A stretch of DNA of 64,000 bases from Epichloe hybrida (Eukaryota; Ascomycota; Sordariomycetes; Hypocreales; Clavicipitaceae). Below, piece by piece: positions 44,732 to 54,735 of the stretch; the stretch's first letter is position 1; each line of letters opens with the position of its first letter. Under the pieces are notes generated by a model. It ran no database searches. It saw nothing but the letters and a program-made list of their open reading frames with translations, and had not been told where the DNA came from. Position numbers and translations under genes: made by a program. Location: assembly GCA_019022495.1 (NCBI GenBank), contig JAFEKR010000006.1:2294001-2358000 (forward strand), read 5' to 3'.

Positions 44732-45626
44732 TGCGCGGATACAGCTCCGGTTGTATGGCTTGTGAAGCTGCGTATGAAGGGGAGGCGGCAGGCGACGCAA
44801 TGGAGCTGGGAGAGCTCTTGCGAAGCCCAAGGTAGGAATTGTGTGAATATCGGCGTTGCCCGTCGTTCAGATGCGGGCCCGAGATGTTTCGGAGTGAACT
44901 GGAGTTTGCTGAATATGAAATCTCGAACGTTTTGGCCATCCAACACTACGGACGGGCCTGGCGCGTGCGAGACGCGTTTTTACAGAAGCCGGAACGGGGA
45001 CCCTGGAGAGCCATTTACGCGACAGCAGCTCAACGGGGCGGGAAGATGCCAGGATGCGATGCAGCCAAGTGGAGACTCGGCAGTCTGTCTGCCTCGTACC
45101 AAAAGTTTGCTTCCTGCCTTCCGGTCTTGTTCCTTGTTGCATTTACATACGTGACTTTCAAGCTGCCGAATACTCCATATGCGAGGTGCAAATTGAAGAA
45201 GGGGAGGTGAAAATGGAAGATCCGCTTATTCATTCATTGCCCCGCTTACAAACCAGGCGCCAACGGTTCTCGTCCCCAGGAGGACAGAAAAGAAGCAGTC
45301 TACGGAGTACTACGCGGCCTCATACCAATGCGAAACGGGACGATTCGACCGGGCCCGATGTAGCTGATGGGAGGATTGAGCTTCCGAAATGAGATTGTAC
45401 CAGGGAGCTCAGAAGAGGTTGCAAAGCGTGTCACAAATGCAACGAACCCCGATGGACATGTTGTCAGATCTGAGAATCTGAGATATTGGGTGTAGAGCAT
45501 TGGTAGCTACGAGTGTTAAACGACTACAAAATGTTGCCATGGCCGATTTTCCAGTTCCCAGCCATTCATGTACATGTACATTACACGGTAGACCATGTCC
45601 CCGCCAAATCAGTGCTTCTTTACGGA
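44732..45626. other. intergenic region, with in-frame 5' extension of UNG1
   Basis: The UNG1 frame stays open from the ATG at 44731 up to about 44863 without an upstream ATG, encoding an Arg/Pro/Leu-rich stretch with mitochondrial-presequence character. The remainder has only overlapping short ORFs. TACGGAGTA occurs at 45301. Confidence 0.5.
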
Positions 45627-45946
45627 TTACTCGTCGACCAAGTCGGAAACATCATCGCTAGGCTCCTTGTATCCACCATCTGGCTTCGCACCACGCGTGG
45701 TCTCATCAATAATGTTGGATTCGTCAATTCCATCAGAAAGATCCTTCTCTGTTATCGAGATTAGCTGTGCTGCCATGGTTTTTTACAATCTTCCAATGAA
45801 AGGGTAGACCCACGGAGCTCGGGGTCCTTGGAAACAGCGTCGTCAATCTTGTCCTCGTCTACATCCTCGGGAAGAGGCTTGACTTCTTCGTCAGGGGTAG
45901 GCATGGCCTTGTCTTCAACGACAAAGTTGTCTTCGGTGCGTGCCAT
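45627..45946 (-). CDS. small acidic conserved-looking protein, 84 residues
   Basis: Two exons (45946-45814, 45748-45627) with a 65-bp intron (donor GTGGGT, branch GCTAATC, acceptor CAG) give 84 residues. It begins MARTEDNFVVEDKAMPTPDE. The second exon carries DLSDGIDESNIIDETTRGA and ends in a Glu/Asp-rich tail (DDVSDLVDE, stop). The composition is strongly acidic with no hydrophobic core, so it is probably disordered. I have a weak recollection of similar small fungal proteins with an IDESNII..TRGA-type motif, but cannot name a function. Support for coding comes from both exons sharing the acidic bias and joining in frame. The weak donor is the main doubt. Confidence 0.62.
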
Positions 45947-46895
45947 CTTGAGGTTTTTTATGTTGTTGTTCTTTTGCGCAATGAGGCTAATTGACGAGCT
46001 ATGGGAGGAATTGTAGGATAGGGCTTGTGGGTGTAGTGGTTCAGAGTCTGTCAGATTTCGAGCATATGGGCTCACTTTACGGAGTATATAATACTTCTTT
46101 CCATTCACGTCACGGACAAGTCTCTTGATGAATGGAGCTGTCATCAATTGTCTAGAACATACATGCTCGATCGCGACATGGTGACTGACCCCGATCAAGA
46201 GTCAGTTCAGTCACGTCAGTGCTGATGCTACGATCGCCTCCTTGCGCCAGCTACGCCAACTCCGAGGCTCCTCCCTGCTTCTTTTCCTTCTCTCCCTCTT
46301 CTGCCTCACCTCTTCTAGAATGTCTGTCTCCGACGCCAATCCAGTTGCAGAGGAGCTCATCAATGCGTTCATCTCGTCTCTGCGCAACGCAACTCCACCT
46401 CGTCGGTGCCGATGAGGCTGAACTGACGTCGAAGACTTCCCAAAACATCCTCCCCAGTGGGCACTAGCTTAGCTGAACGCTCCCAGATTTCCACCCCGAA
46501 TCACGATCCACGCCTTGGTCTATCGCCTGGTGGTTCCATGACCGGAAGAATATGAAATAAACCTTGCTGGATTTTTTTTGCTTGTTCTTCTAGGGACAAC
46601 AGGGACTCCGGTAGCCTCGCCCTCCATGACATGTGAACCGAAACCGTGAACGGGGTTGCGGTTGCGGTTGCGGTTGGATGTGGGTCTGGAAGCTGTTTGC
46701 AGCCGCAATTGAGTAGACGCTCTCTATGACGCGATGATTTCGCTGCTGTTTTTGTGAACATCCATGGCATTGAGCATTCATGTACTGTATATAATCAAAC
46801 TCTAGCCGTCTACACGCGCCGGTCAAGTGTCCAGATACACGGTATTGCAAATCTGAGAAATCCAAATAGAAACCTCGCCTAAAAATCGTTTCAAG
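45947..46895. other. divergent intergenic region
   Basis: It separates the small acidic gene from the DUF3140/Tudor gene and should carry both promoters. TACGGAGTA lies at 46078. A 31-codon ORF (46320-46415) starting MSVSDANPVAEELINAFISS could be a first exon, but I could not build a convincing gene from it. A run of GGTTGC repeats lies at about 46654-46677. Confidence 0.45.
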
Positions 46896-48008
46896 ATGAA
46901 GGGCAATGACGAAGTCATCAAGGAATTCAATGAGCTGGTCAACATGACTGCCTCTGAGCTCGAGAAATGGCTCAAGTCGTCTGACTCCAACAGCGCGGGC
47001 TGGCCCAAGGACTCTGGAGACGGCGAATCTGTTGGCCACGACAGTGGCCGAAAGATTGTCGAAATCCTGAAAGACAACCCGCAGAAGAATCCCGACAAGT
47101 ACGATGATGACCAAATCGAACATATGCGCAAAGTCGTTTCGTACTGGTATGTTCTCTGCCCAAACTGTCTGGTTTTTTTTTTCCCCAGCGATCACGACTG
47201 ACAGACTTCGATGCAGCAAGCGGCATTTGGCCCAAGAAAGCGCAGGCAATGAGAACAAGTCCACCGAGGAGCTGAAGAAGACGAAATCGTACGCTTCGCT
47301 GAAGAACTGGGGCCATGACATCCTCAAGAAAGAGAACGGCAAGGCGAATGGTTCGGGAGAGGCTGAAGCAGGCGACAAAAGAAGCCGGCAGGATGGCCCC
47401 ACTGGCGAGAACAAGGCGAGAAAGACCGAGAAAACATCTAGCGCCAAGGATGAGGAAAATGAGGGAGACGACGGAGATGACGATGAGGAAACGGGTGAGG
47501 GGGATGATGACGAGGAAGGAGATGAGGATGCAGACGCAGACGAGGAAGGCGACGACGATGAGGATGGGGATGAGGATGAGGATGACGGGCAGGAGGGCGG
47601 CGGAGGGAGGAAGACAAGGTCGAAGACAAGGAAAGTAGCAAATGGCCAGAAGAATAGCAAAACGACAAAGTTCAATGAAGAGAAGGACGAGAAGGACGAG
47701 AAAGACGATAAAAAGGGCAATTCCTCAAACAAGTCGAAGAACGGAGAGCCAGAGCCCGGCGACACGGTCAATTGGAATTGGGGCCAAGGCCAGCCAGAAG
47801 GCAAAGTGCTAGATGTGAAGCACGACAAGTAAGTGGACACGAGACTTGAGCAATTCAACCGACGACGTTTAAACTAATAAGATACAGGGCATCTGTGAAA
47901 ACCAAGAGAGGAAATGAGGTCTCACGCGATGGATCAGACAAGGACCCGGCCGTGGTCCTTGACACGGGAAAATCCAAGGCAATTAAGCTGAATCATGAGT
48001 TGAACTAG
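46896..48008 (+). CDS. DUF3140 and HVA1-type Tudor domain protein
   Basis: Three exons (46896-47146, 47217-47828, 47888-48008) give 327 residues. Residues 1 to about 115 match DUF3140: VIKEFNELVNMTASELEKWL, GWPKDSGDGESVGHDSGRKI, HMRKVVSYCKRHLAQ and KKTKSYASLKNWGHD. A middle acidic tract (about 155-205) is almost all Asp, Glu and Gly. The C-terminal about 75 residues match the hypervirulence-associated (HVA1) Tudor-like domain: GDTVNWNWGQGQPEGKVLDV ... KTKRGNEVSRDGS ... AVVLDTGKSKAIKLNHEL. The family is widespread in fungi and bacteria; the name comes from a Cryptococcus mutant phenotype and the molecular role is not established. The last intron lies within the Tudor domain, and the join DKASVKTKRG restores it. 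Confidence 0.88.
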
Positions 48009-48447
48009 GCCGCGCAACGGGTATAGAAAATTTTTGGCTCAAAGCCAGCAGCGGTGGGATTTTTCTCAGCAGAGTAATATGTAGAACGATTGTATTTGGT
48101 AAATTTTGAAACCTTCGAAGAATCTGGGCCAAAAGTTGTTCGTGGGTGACGAATGAAAAGAAGAAAGCGTTATTAATAAGCCAACCAACTCCCATGTGCA
48201 ATGAGGTTGAGGTGCCCCCCCCCCCCCCAGGTCCGAAGTGGCCAGCTTGTACTATTCGCTTGAGTCCAGTAACAATGGCCCTGTGCCAACAGCTCCGAAG
48301 CCACCTTTTTGTCAACGTCGACGTCAACGTCAATCCACCCTCGCATCCTCGCATCCTCGCATCCTCGCAATACTTTCGACATCTCGTGCTGGACTCGCCA
48401 TGCTTTGCGCCTAAAACTGTGTCTTCGGCATTTAGCATCTGCCTAAC
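48009..48447. other. intergenic, HRD3 upstream region
   Basis: No gene. It includes a 14-C run at 48215-48228 and short direct repeats: GTCAACGTCGACGTCAACGTCAA-like near 48310-48332 and CTCGCATC repeats at 48342-48367. It probably contains the HRD3 promoter. Confidence 0.5.
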
Positions 48448-51219
48448 ATGAGGATTTCGGCTGTTTCGATTCTACGTAAGTGACTTGTTTGAGGCCGCAT
48501 CCTGTAGCCTCCTTGGCATCTGCTCACATGTCTCGATGAACAAGTGCTTTCGCAGGCTGCCACCGTCTTGGGGACCAACGCGCAATACTACGAAAACAGT
48601 CACGGAGATGGGACCGCCCGAAGTGAGCCTCCAAGTCATGGACTCGGCCCCAAAGATGTCGCGTCAGACCATGGCCAGCAGGCTGTTGCTCGACAAGCTG
48701 GTAAGTCTGCTTGGCAAGCCATGACTTATGACTTCAAGCACATCGGCGGGCGAGGTGGTCGCTAACTATAATTCACCTAGGAGCCGAATTCGTCGACGCC
48801 GCGCTTTCCCAACTGAAAAAAGCATCTCGATCATCAAAGCATCGAAGGAAACAGTCGACCGGGGTTTTCGGCACCGTCTTTCGATACATCCTCAACACCA
48901 TACCAACGGGTCCGGCTGCTGCCCCTTCCAAGGAACGGCCAAAGTCGGCCACAAATGGACCCCTCTCCAAGGCCATCGGTTTGCTGGAGAAGGCTGCGCA
49001 GCAAAACAATTCGGACGCGCTGTATCTATTGGCAGAGCTCAACTTCTTCGGCAATCACAGCTTTCCTCGGGATCTTCATACCGCGTTCCGATACTACGAT
49101 CAGCTGTCCAGCTCACATGGCAACACGACTGCTCAGTACATGCTGGGGCTCTTTCACTCGACTGGTATCGGCAATGTTGTTCCTCGGGATCAGGCCAAGG
49201 CGTTGCTCTATTATACATTTGCAGCGATTCGGGGCGACACCCGTGCTGAAATGGCCACCGGCTTCCGGCACAATATTGGCATTGGGGCTTCCAAGAGCTG
49301 CGAGACGGCAGTCAAGTATTACAAACGAGTAGCAGACAAGGCTATACAATGGCACCGGTCCGGCCCTCCCGGCGGTGTAAAGTGGATTCACCAAGGATGG
49401 AGAATCGCAGACGATAATGGTGGTGTTTACGGAGAGGGCGCCAGTGCAGCCAGCTCCGGGATGAATGCCCGAAAAATCAGTGTACAATCCGATGCTAACG
49501 CGGCCATCAGCGATGTCATTGAATACTTAGACCTCATGTCGCAGAAGGGCGACATCAAAGCCTCGCTCAACCTCGGCAGGATGTTCTACGACGGCCAGCG
49601 TGGCCTCGAGCACGACTTCAATCTCGCTAAAAAGTATTTCCTCCAGGTAGCCTCTAGATACTGGAGGAAGGACGGCCGGCTTGCGGAGAATATCAAGCCC
49701 GGCACTGATAAAATCGCTGCCAAGGCCGCCGGTTTCATTGGTCGCATGTACTTGAGGGGGGATGGCCTCCCACAAAACTTCAAGCAGGCGAAGGTCTGGT
49801 TCGAGCGTGGCATCAAACTCCGCGACGCGCAATCCCAGTATGGCATGGGGTTAATGCTCTTGAATGGTTTCGGCGGCAAGGAGAACATTAAGCGAGCCTC
49901 TGAGCTCTTCCAAACTGCCGCAGCTGCAGATTATGCCCCGGCTCAGGTCGAAATGGGCCGGCTATATCTCGACCAAGGCGAACCAGAGGACCTCCGCGTG
50001 GCCAATGACTTTTTTGAGCTGGCCGCGCGATACGGAAACATTGAGGCATACTACTACCTGGCCGAAATGGTCTACCATGGCGCGGGGCGGGAGAAAACAT
50101 GCGCGATGGCCTTGGGCTACTACAAGACTGTTGCCGAGAGGGCGGAGCCTCTGGTCTCGTCCTGGGCAGATGCCAATGAAGCATATGACTCTGGCGACTA
50201 CGAGGTTGCATTTCTCGAGTACTTGATGGCGGCCGAACAAGGATATGAGCGAGCGCAAAACAATGTTGCTTATATGTTGGATACCATTCAATCCAAGAGG
50301 TCTGCCTCGCGATGGCTTGGAGGCGGCGGGTCAAGGGTCGAGAGCATGCTGTTGGACAACCCAAGCCTCGCTCTCATCCATTGGACCAGGTCGTCGCGTC
50401 AGACCAACATTGACTCTCTCGTCAAGATGGGAGACTATTACTACTATGGCATTGGCACTGAAGTGGACGTGAGCAAGGCGGTGCAGTGTTACACCGGAGC
50501 GTCGGAGTACTCGCAAAGCGCACAAGCTCTCTTCAACTTGGGCTGGATGCATGAGAATGGCATCGGCCTTGAGCAAGACTTCCACCTGGCCAAGCGGTAC
50601 TACGACCAAGCGCTGGAAGTGAGCGAAGAAGCGTACCTGCCAGTGACGCTTAGCCTTCTGAAGCTTAGGGTCCGCAGTGCGTGGAACACAATCACTCACG
50701 GCGACGTCCATTCCATTCAAGAGGAACCGAGTAAGTGACACATTGGGGAGACATGGACCTTTTCATTGTCATTGTTGATTCTTATTTCGTCGTTAACACG
50801 CAGCTACAGGCAAAAACAAGGATTGGTCGTTGTCGGAATGGATTGCCAATTTTTTGAAAGACGATGCCCAGTACTACGACGGCGATGAGGACCTCTACTC
50901 GGACTACATGGACGACACATTGGACGTAGGAGATGAGGACTACCTTGACGCAGGTGGCATATTGGAGAGTATTCTCATCATCGGCGTGACCATGTCCTTG
51001 GTTTTGCTGCTGTGGTATCGGCAGAGAATGCAGCAAGCGCGTGCACAAGTCGAGCATGTCAGGCGTGAGGAGCAAAATCCGCCGGCACAGCAGCCAGGAC
51101 AGCAGCCAGGACAGCAGCCAGGACAGCAGCCAGGACAGCAACCGCAGGGTCAAGGTGGCAATCCAGCCAATCCTCCTGATGGGTTTGCGGGATGGGCAGC
51201 TGGGGGGATGGGGTTATAG
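48448..51219 (+). CDS. HRD3: ERAD adaptor Hrd3/SEL1L, Sel1-repeat ER membrane protein
   Basis: Four exons (48448-48475, 48545-48700, 48781-50730, 50804-51219) give 849 residues. The first splice builds a signal peptide, MRISAVSILLLSQAATVLG. Residues about 105-640 hold many Sel1/TPR-like repeats (ALYLLAELNFFGNHSFPRDL, AQYMLGLFHSTGIGNVVPRD, ASLNLGRMFYDGQRGLEHDF, GFIGRMYLRGDGLPQNFKQA, ALFNLGWMHENGIGLEQDFH). Near the C-terminus ILIIGVTMSLVLLLWY is the single membrane anchor, followed by a cytosolic tail with PGQQ repeats and PPDGFAGW. Hrd3 is the luminal partner of the Hrd1 ubiquitin ligase, selecting misfolded glycoproteins for retrotranslocation. The domain order and length fit. Intron 3 ends in CAGCTACAG, so two in-frame acceptors (exon starting at 50804 or 50810) are possible. 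Confidence 0.93.
51089..51142 (+). repeat. CAGCCAGGACAG repeat in HRD3 coding sequence
   Basis: Four to five copies of a 12-bp unit encode PGQQ repeats in the cytosolic tail, right after the membrane anchor region. Frame is preserved. Confidence 0.88.
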
Positions 51220-52200
51220 ATGTGATAAAAGGACACGAATGTATATAGCTACTACAAGACTACGACTTTGGAGGGGCGTTTTGGGCAGCATTTTGCAAGC
51301 GACGTTATTCGTAGAGAATACATTGGAACGGCCACCAAAGCCGCCAATTCATTTCATTGCATGTCAAACTGCGTAGAATGTCATCTCAGACCATGGCTAC
51401 TGAGGCTTGTGGATGATCCGGTCCCACCGGAGACGGGTGTTGTTACGGACTGAAACGCTGCTGCAAAGACGGAGCTTCGTTTCACACGCTGCTCAGCCAC
51501 AATGCTATGCCGTCAGTCATGACAATGACGTCACAGTGGTTGAGCACAGCACGGCCCTAAATGGCATCTCTGAGGATTCGCAGAACACATGAAGGATGAA
51601 AGCAAGCAAGCAAGCAAGTACATAAACAAACGATAGCGACACAGCGGCGTCTGTTTGTCATCCAACCTTGGCTCCAACCTTGGCTCCAAACCTTGGCTCC
51701 AAACCTTGGCTCCAGGAATGCACTGCCATGCCATCTACATGTATGTACATGTATGTAAAAGCCAGCCCCGCCTGGGAGGCCCCACGGCTAAAGAGCAGCC
51801 AGCCAGTCATCATGGCCGTCCAAGAATCCATCAACGTCGAGTCAAGCGGGGGCGGCGGCAGGAAATGCTGCGACTTTCGGCGTCTCAGGAAATCACGGGT
51901 CATTGCCACCGCCAGTTCTGATAAATCCCAGGCCAGCGCCGCCGCGCCACCCGGCTGCTGCGCTGCAACCCAGTGCCTTTTTCTTTTTCGTCCCTGCTCG
52001 TCCCTGTACACGAGACTTCTTCAATCTTCCCATCCGACTCACTATCCTATTTGACACTGTTTCCGATTGCGCGAGTATTATACTTCTTGTTCTTTCTTTT
52101 CTTTTCCTGGGGGGGTTGGTGGTTCACGAAGACGCGAGCTGCCGCGGCGAGATATTCAAGTCTTGGAAAACACGTACGACGCGAAGCGAACCGGAGCACA
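51220..52200. other. intergenic, RCR gene upstream region
   Basis: No gene is seen. Tandem CCTTGGCTCCAA units lie at about 51663-51716 and GCAA repeats at about 51602-51619. A pyrimidine-rich stretch with TCTTTCTTTTCTTTTCC lies near 52092-52108, in the probable 5' leader of the next gene. Confidence 0.5.
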
Positions 52201-52894
52201 ATGGCGGTTAATGATGAGGGATTGTACTGCTCTGACGGGGTGTGTTACTCCTCGTGGTGGCATTCAAAGGTGTGTGTGTTTCCCCAAGTCTTTTGTCTTG
52301 TTGACTGCGTTTTCGAGGAGAGGGCCGGCTCTGACATTGGGAGGGGGGATAATAGACGGGCATGATAGTGCGATGGGTCCTGTTCTTCACCATCTTCGGC
52401 ACCATCACGCTTTATGTGCTCGTGGGGTATCTCCATGCCAAGAGGAGGCTCAGGAAAGGCCTGCGACCGCTCGCCTACCACAGGGTACGTTTTGAACTCA
52501 TTTCCGCCCCCCCCCATCTCCTTTCCCCCGCGAAGAGAAAAGAAAGAAAAAAGAACAAGCTCGTGCTTTCGCGCGCTGATCCGTCGTCCAAAAGTGCCTG
52601 GTTAGTCGTCGCTCCTACGGGCCCCCCGTCCATCAGCATTGGCCGCATGGCCAGCCGTACGGAGTCTATTGCTACCAGCAGCCGCAGCAGAGCGGGTATT
52701 ATCAACCTGCTTACCCGATGAACGATATGCCTCTGCCTGCGTATGACCCCAACAGGCCGCCTGTGTATTCTGGTCCTCCCGAGGGGGGCTCCAAGGTCGA
52801 CCCGTCGCAGAACATGACGCCTGACAACCGGGGGCCGGAGAGCAATCCTGCTCCGACGTACGCGCCTCCTCCGGGGCCGCCGCCGAATCGATAA
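52201..52894 (+). CDS. RCR-type (Congo red resistance) single-pass membrane protein
   Basis: Three exons (52201-52269, 52356-52484, 52595-52894) give 165 residues. The N-terminus has paired Cys (YCSDGVCYSSWW). A membrane segment follows (WVLFFTIFGTITLYVLVGYL, about 30-49), then a basic patch AKRRLRKGLRPLAYHR, and a Pro/Tyr/Gln-rich tail with LPAYDPNRPPVYSGPP (PPxY-type motifs) ending in a Pro-rich stretch. This matches the fungal RCR family; yeast Rcr1 and Rcr2 affect chitin deposition and plasma-membrane traffic through PY motifs that bind Rsp5-type ligases. The third exon uses the acceptor AAAAG at 52594; the more T-rich TTAG eleven bases later would lose the PY-tail frame, so the first is chosen. 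Confidence 0.8.
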
Positions 52895-53246
52895 AAAAGA
52901 TGGGGGAGGAGAATGAGTTGCTGTCGTATGGGACCCGGATGAAGAAAGACGGGGTTTGAGGGGGGGGGGACTCTTTACCACCGTTTTCATAAGAACATTG
53001 TAGCAAGCTTGGCTTTTCGGAGTATACCTACCCATGACTCACGTAATGGCAAACACAGGGAAAGAAGAAGAGTAGCATTGAGAATAAATCGTACTCCGTA
53101 GTACAGGTATTATATATGCTGGCTGGTTGGTTGGGGGGAAAAGAGTAAAATAATAAAAACACCTGAAGTCATGTTCGTCAACGCCGTTGTCCTATCATGG
53201 TCAAGTACCATTGCCACGAAAAATAGGCTCTACAAGTGCAGTGGAA
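52895..53246. other. convergent intergenic region
   Basis: 3' region of the RCR gene and of the following minus-strand gene. It has a 10-G run at 52960-52969 and TACTCCGTA at 53092. No gene. Confidence 0.55.
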
Positions 53247-54080
53247 TCAGTCCAAATCCATCGCGTCATCATCGTTTCCCGTCGGCACCGCCCCAGAAGC
53301 CACGGTGCGTCCACCACCCTCCCGCTCAAGCCTCTGCTTCTCTCTCGCGCGCTGCCTCGCCTCGATGATGGCCTTTCTCACGCCATCCCTTTCCTCCGGC
53401 ACCGTCAATGACTTGGGATCGCTATAGAGCACCATCTGCATGCCCGCGAGCTCCCCCTCGGGATTGGCAAGAATGTGTGCGGGAATCCGGTTGTCGCGGA
53501 GGTGCTTGCCTATGTCGGGGAGGAAGACGAGCTTGCCTTCCTCATCTTCGCTTTCGGAGGACAGCTCGTCGTCCATGTTGAATATGTAGACTTTGTGTTT
53601 CGAATCGTCTACTTGCATGGAGTCGCCTGCGGGGGCTTGTGCGAGCGTGTTTGCCGTTTGCTGCACGGGAGCCGTGGTTGGTGTTTCGACGGGGACGTAC
53701 AGCTTGGGACCATTTCGTTCTGCGCAAAAAAAAAAAGCTGTCAGTGTGAGAAACAACGTGTAGGGAACGAGGGATCGGGTCGTGAAGCGTGCGTGCGTAC
53801 CTATGTTCAGCGAGCTTAATCGCTTCGAGAGCCGTTCGTTGTCCTGCGTCTCGGCCTTCCTCTTGCCCAGCGTGGGCGTGGGCGTGGGCGGTGGTGGGCT
53901 GATGATGCTGGCTGGGGCGTCGGAACCCTGGGGCAGGCCCTGGGGCAGGCTCGCACCGCCGTTGGCCAGGCCCATGTTTAGGTGGGCATCAGTGGGCGGC
54001 GTCGTGGGGGCGAGCCCAGGCGTGGGCGTGGACCTGGCCGTGGAGAGGAACGGAGCTTGCGTTCCCTGATGAACCATCAT
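53247..54080 (-). CDS. conserved fungal protein of unknown function
   Basis: Two exons (54080-53801, 53719-53247; donor GTACGC, acceptor GCAG) give 250 residues. The first 75 residues are Pro/Thr/Gly-rich with TPTP runs. A conserved-looking core follows: KRKAETQDNERLSKRLSSLN joined to IERNGPKLYVPVE, then KHKVYIFNMDDELSSESEDE, GKLVFLPDIGKHL, PEGELAGMQMVLYSDPKSLT, and EERDGVRKAIIEARQRAREK. The end is acidic. The mix of a basic KRK signal and an acidic segment suggests a nuclear protein. I believe orthologues exist throughout filamentous ascomycetes but know no function. The splice falls within the core and restores it cleanly, which supports the model. It is divergent from ALA1. Confidence 0.78.
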   Translation of the reverse strand: MMVHQGTQAPFLSTARSTPTPGLAPTTPPTDAHLNMGLANGGASLPQGLPQGSDAPASIISPPPPTPTPTLGKRKAETQDNERLSKRLSSLNIGTHARFTTRSLVPYTLFLTLTAFFFCAERNGPKLYVPVETPTTAPVQQTANTLAQAPAGDSMQVDDSKHKVYIFNMDDELSSESEDEEGKLVFLPDIGKHLRDNRIPAHILANPEGELAGMQMVLYSDPKSLTVPEERDGVRKAIIEARQRAREKQRLEREGGGRTVASGAVPTGNDDDAMDLD

Positions 54081-54441
54081 CTTCCTCTACCAGCTACAGT
54101 GACGGGCTGAAAAAGTTTTGTTGCCAGTCTGGAAATTCTTTTCTTTTTCTCTTCAGCGCAAAAGCCCGAGGCACCGCGTCGCAAACCCAAACGAGCATCT
54201 ATTCCGCCCGGCGCTCGACCAGCGACTGATGCGCAGGTGGCCCTCTAGGACGGACGAGATAGATACTGCGGACGAGAGAGGTAGGGTAGTGCGCCGGGGT
54301 CGTGGGCGGTGGGTGGGTGAGTCGAGGACAAATCAATCGGTTTGTCGTGCGTGCGGGAAGCTGTCTTGTTGGATGTCGATGAGTGTGGGTGAGTGAGTGA
54401 GTGAGTGAGTGAGTGAGCGAGTGGCCAATTCTTGGGCCTTG
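54081..54441. promoter_or_regulatory. divergent promoter region upstream of ALA1
   Basis: This lies between the minus-strand gene starting at 54080 and the first in-frame ATG of the alanyl-tRNA synthetase frame. A GTGA array at about 54389-54418 is the only repeat. It must serve both genes. Confidence 0.45.
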
Positions 54442-54735
54442 ATGCGCCGCGTGCGAGGTGGTGGTGGTGGTGGTGGTGGTGGTGGTGGTGCTGCTGCTGC
54501 GGCTGCTGCTGCCGCGGTGGGTGTCTGCGCCGGGCGATGGCGGCCCTTTGTACTCGCCTCGACTCAATCTTGTAGAAGTTTCTACAAACCACCACCCGCC
54601 GCCCACCAGCTCTGCCGAGTCCACCTCGCTCCACGGCAAAGACCTGCACGCACGCCGACCACCATCCACCCTCTGGCTGGTTTTGCCTCTTTGAACCAGC
54701 GTCGATTCTCTTCGACTGCCATCTCGACTGCCAAC
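54442..54735 (+). other. in-frame mitochondrial presequence upstream of the cytosolic ALA1 start
   Basis: An ATG at 54442-54444 is in frame with the ALA1 ATG at 54736 through 98 codons and no stop. The extension begins MRRVR, passes through runs of about eleven Gly (GGT, 54457-54489) and nine Ala, and ends NQRRFSSTAISTAN. It has no Asp or Glu and many Arg, Ser and Ala, as expected of a mitochondrial presequence; RRF|SST resembles a processing site. Dual-targeted alanyl-tRNA synthetase from one gene with alternative starts is established in yeast. Confidence 0.62.

Noticed and set aside
46320..46700. Possible small gene starting MSVSDANPVAEELINAFISS
   Set aside because: A 31-codon ORF that could splice to a further short stretch (FPPRITIHALVYRL), but the donor is weak and no family is recognised.
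46590..47858. 422-codon minus-strand ORF opposite the DUF3140/Tudor gene
   Set aside because: Its Ser/Pro runs are the antisense of the Asp/Glu-rich tract of the real gene on the plus strand; no domain is present.
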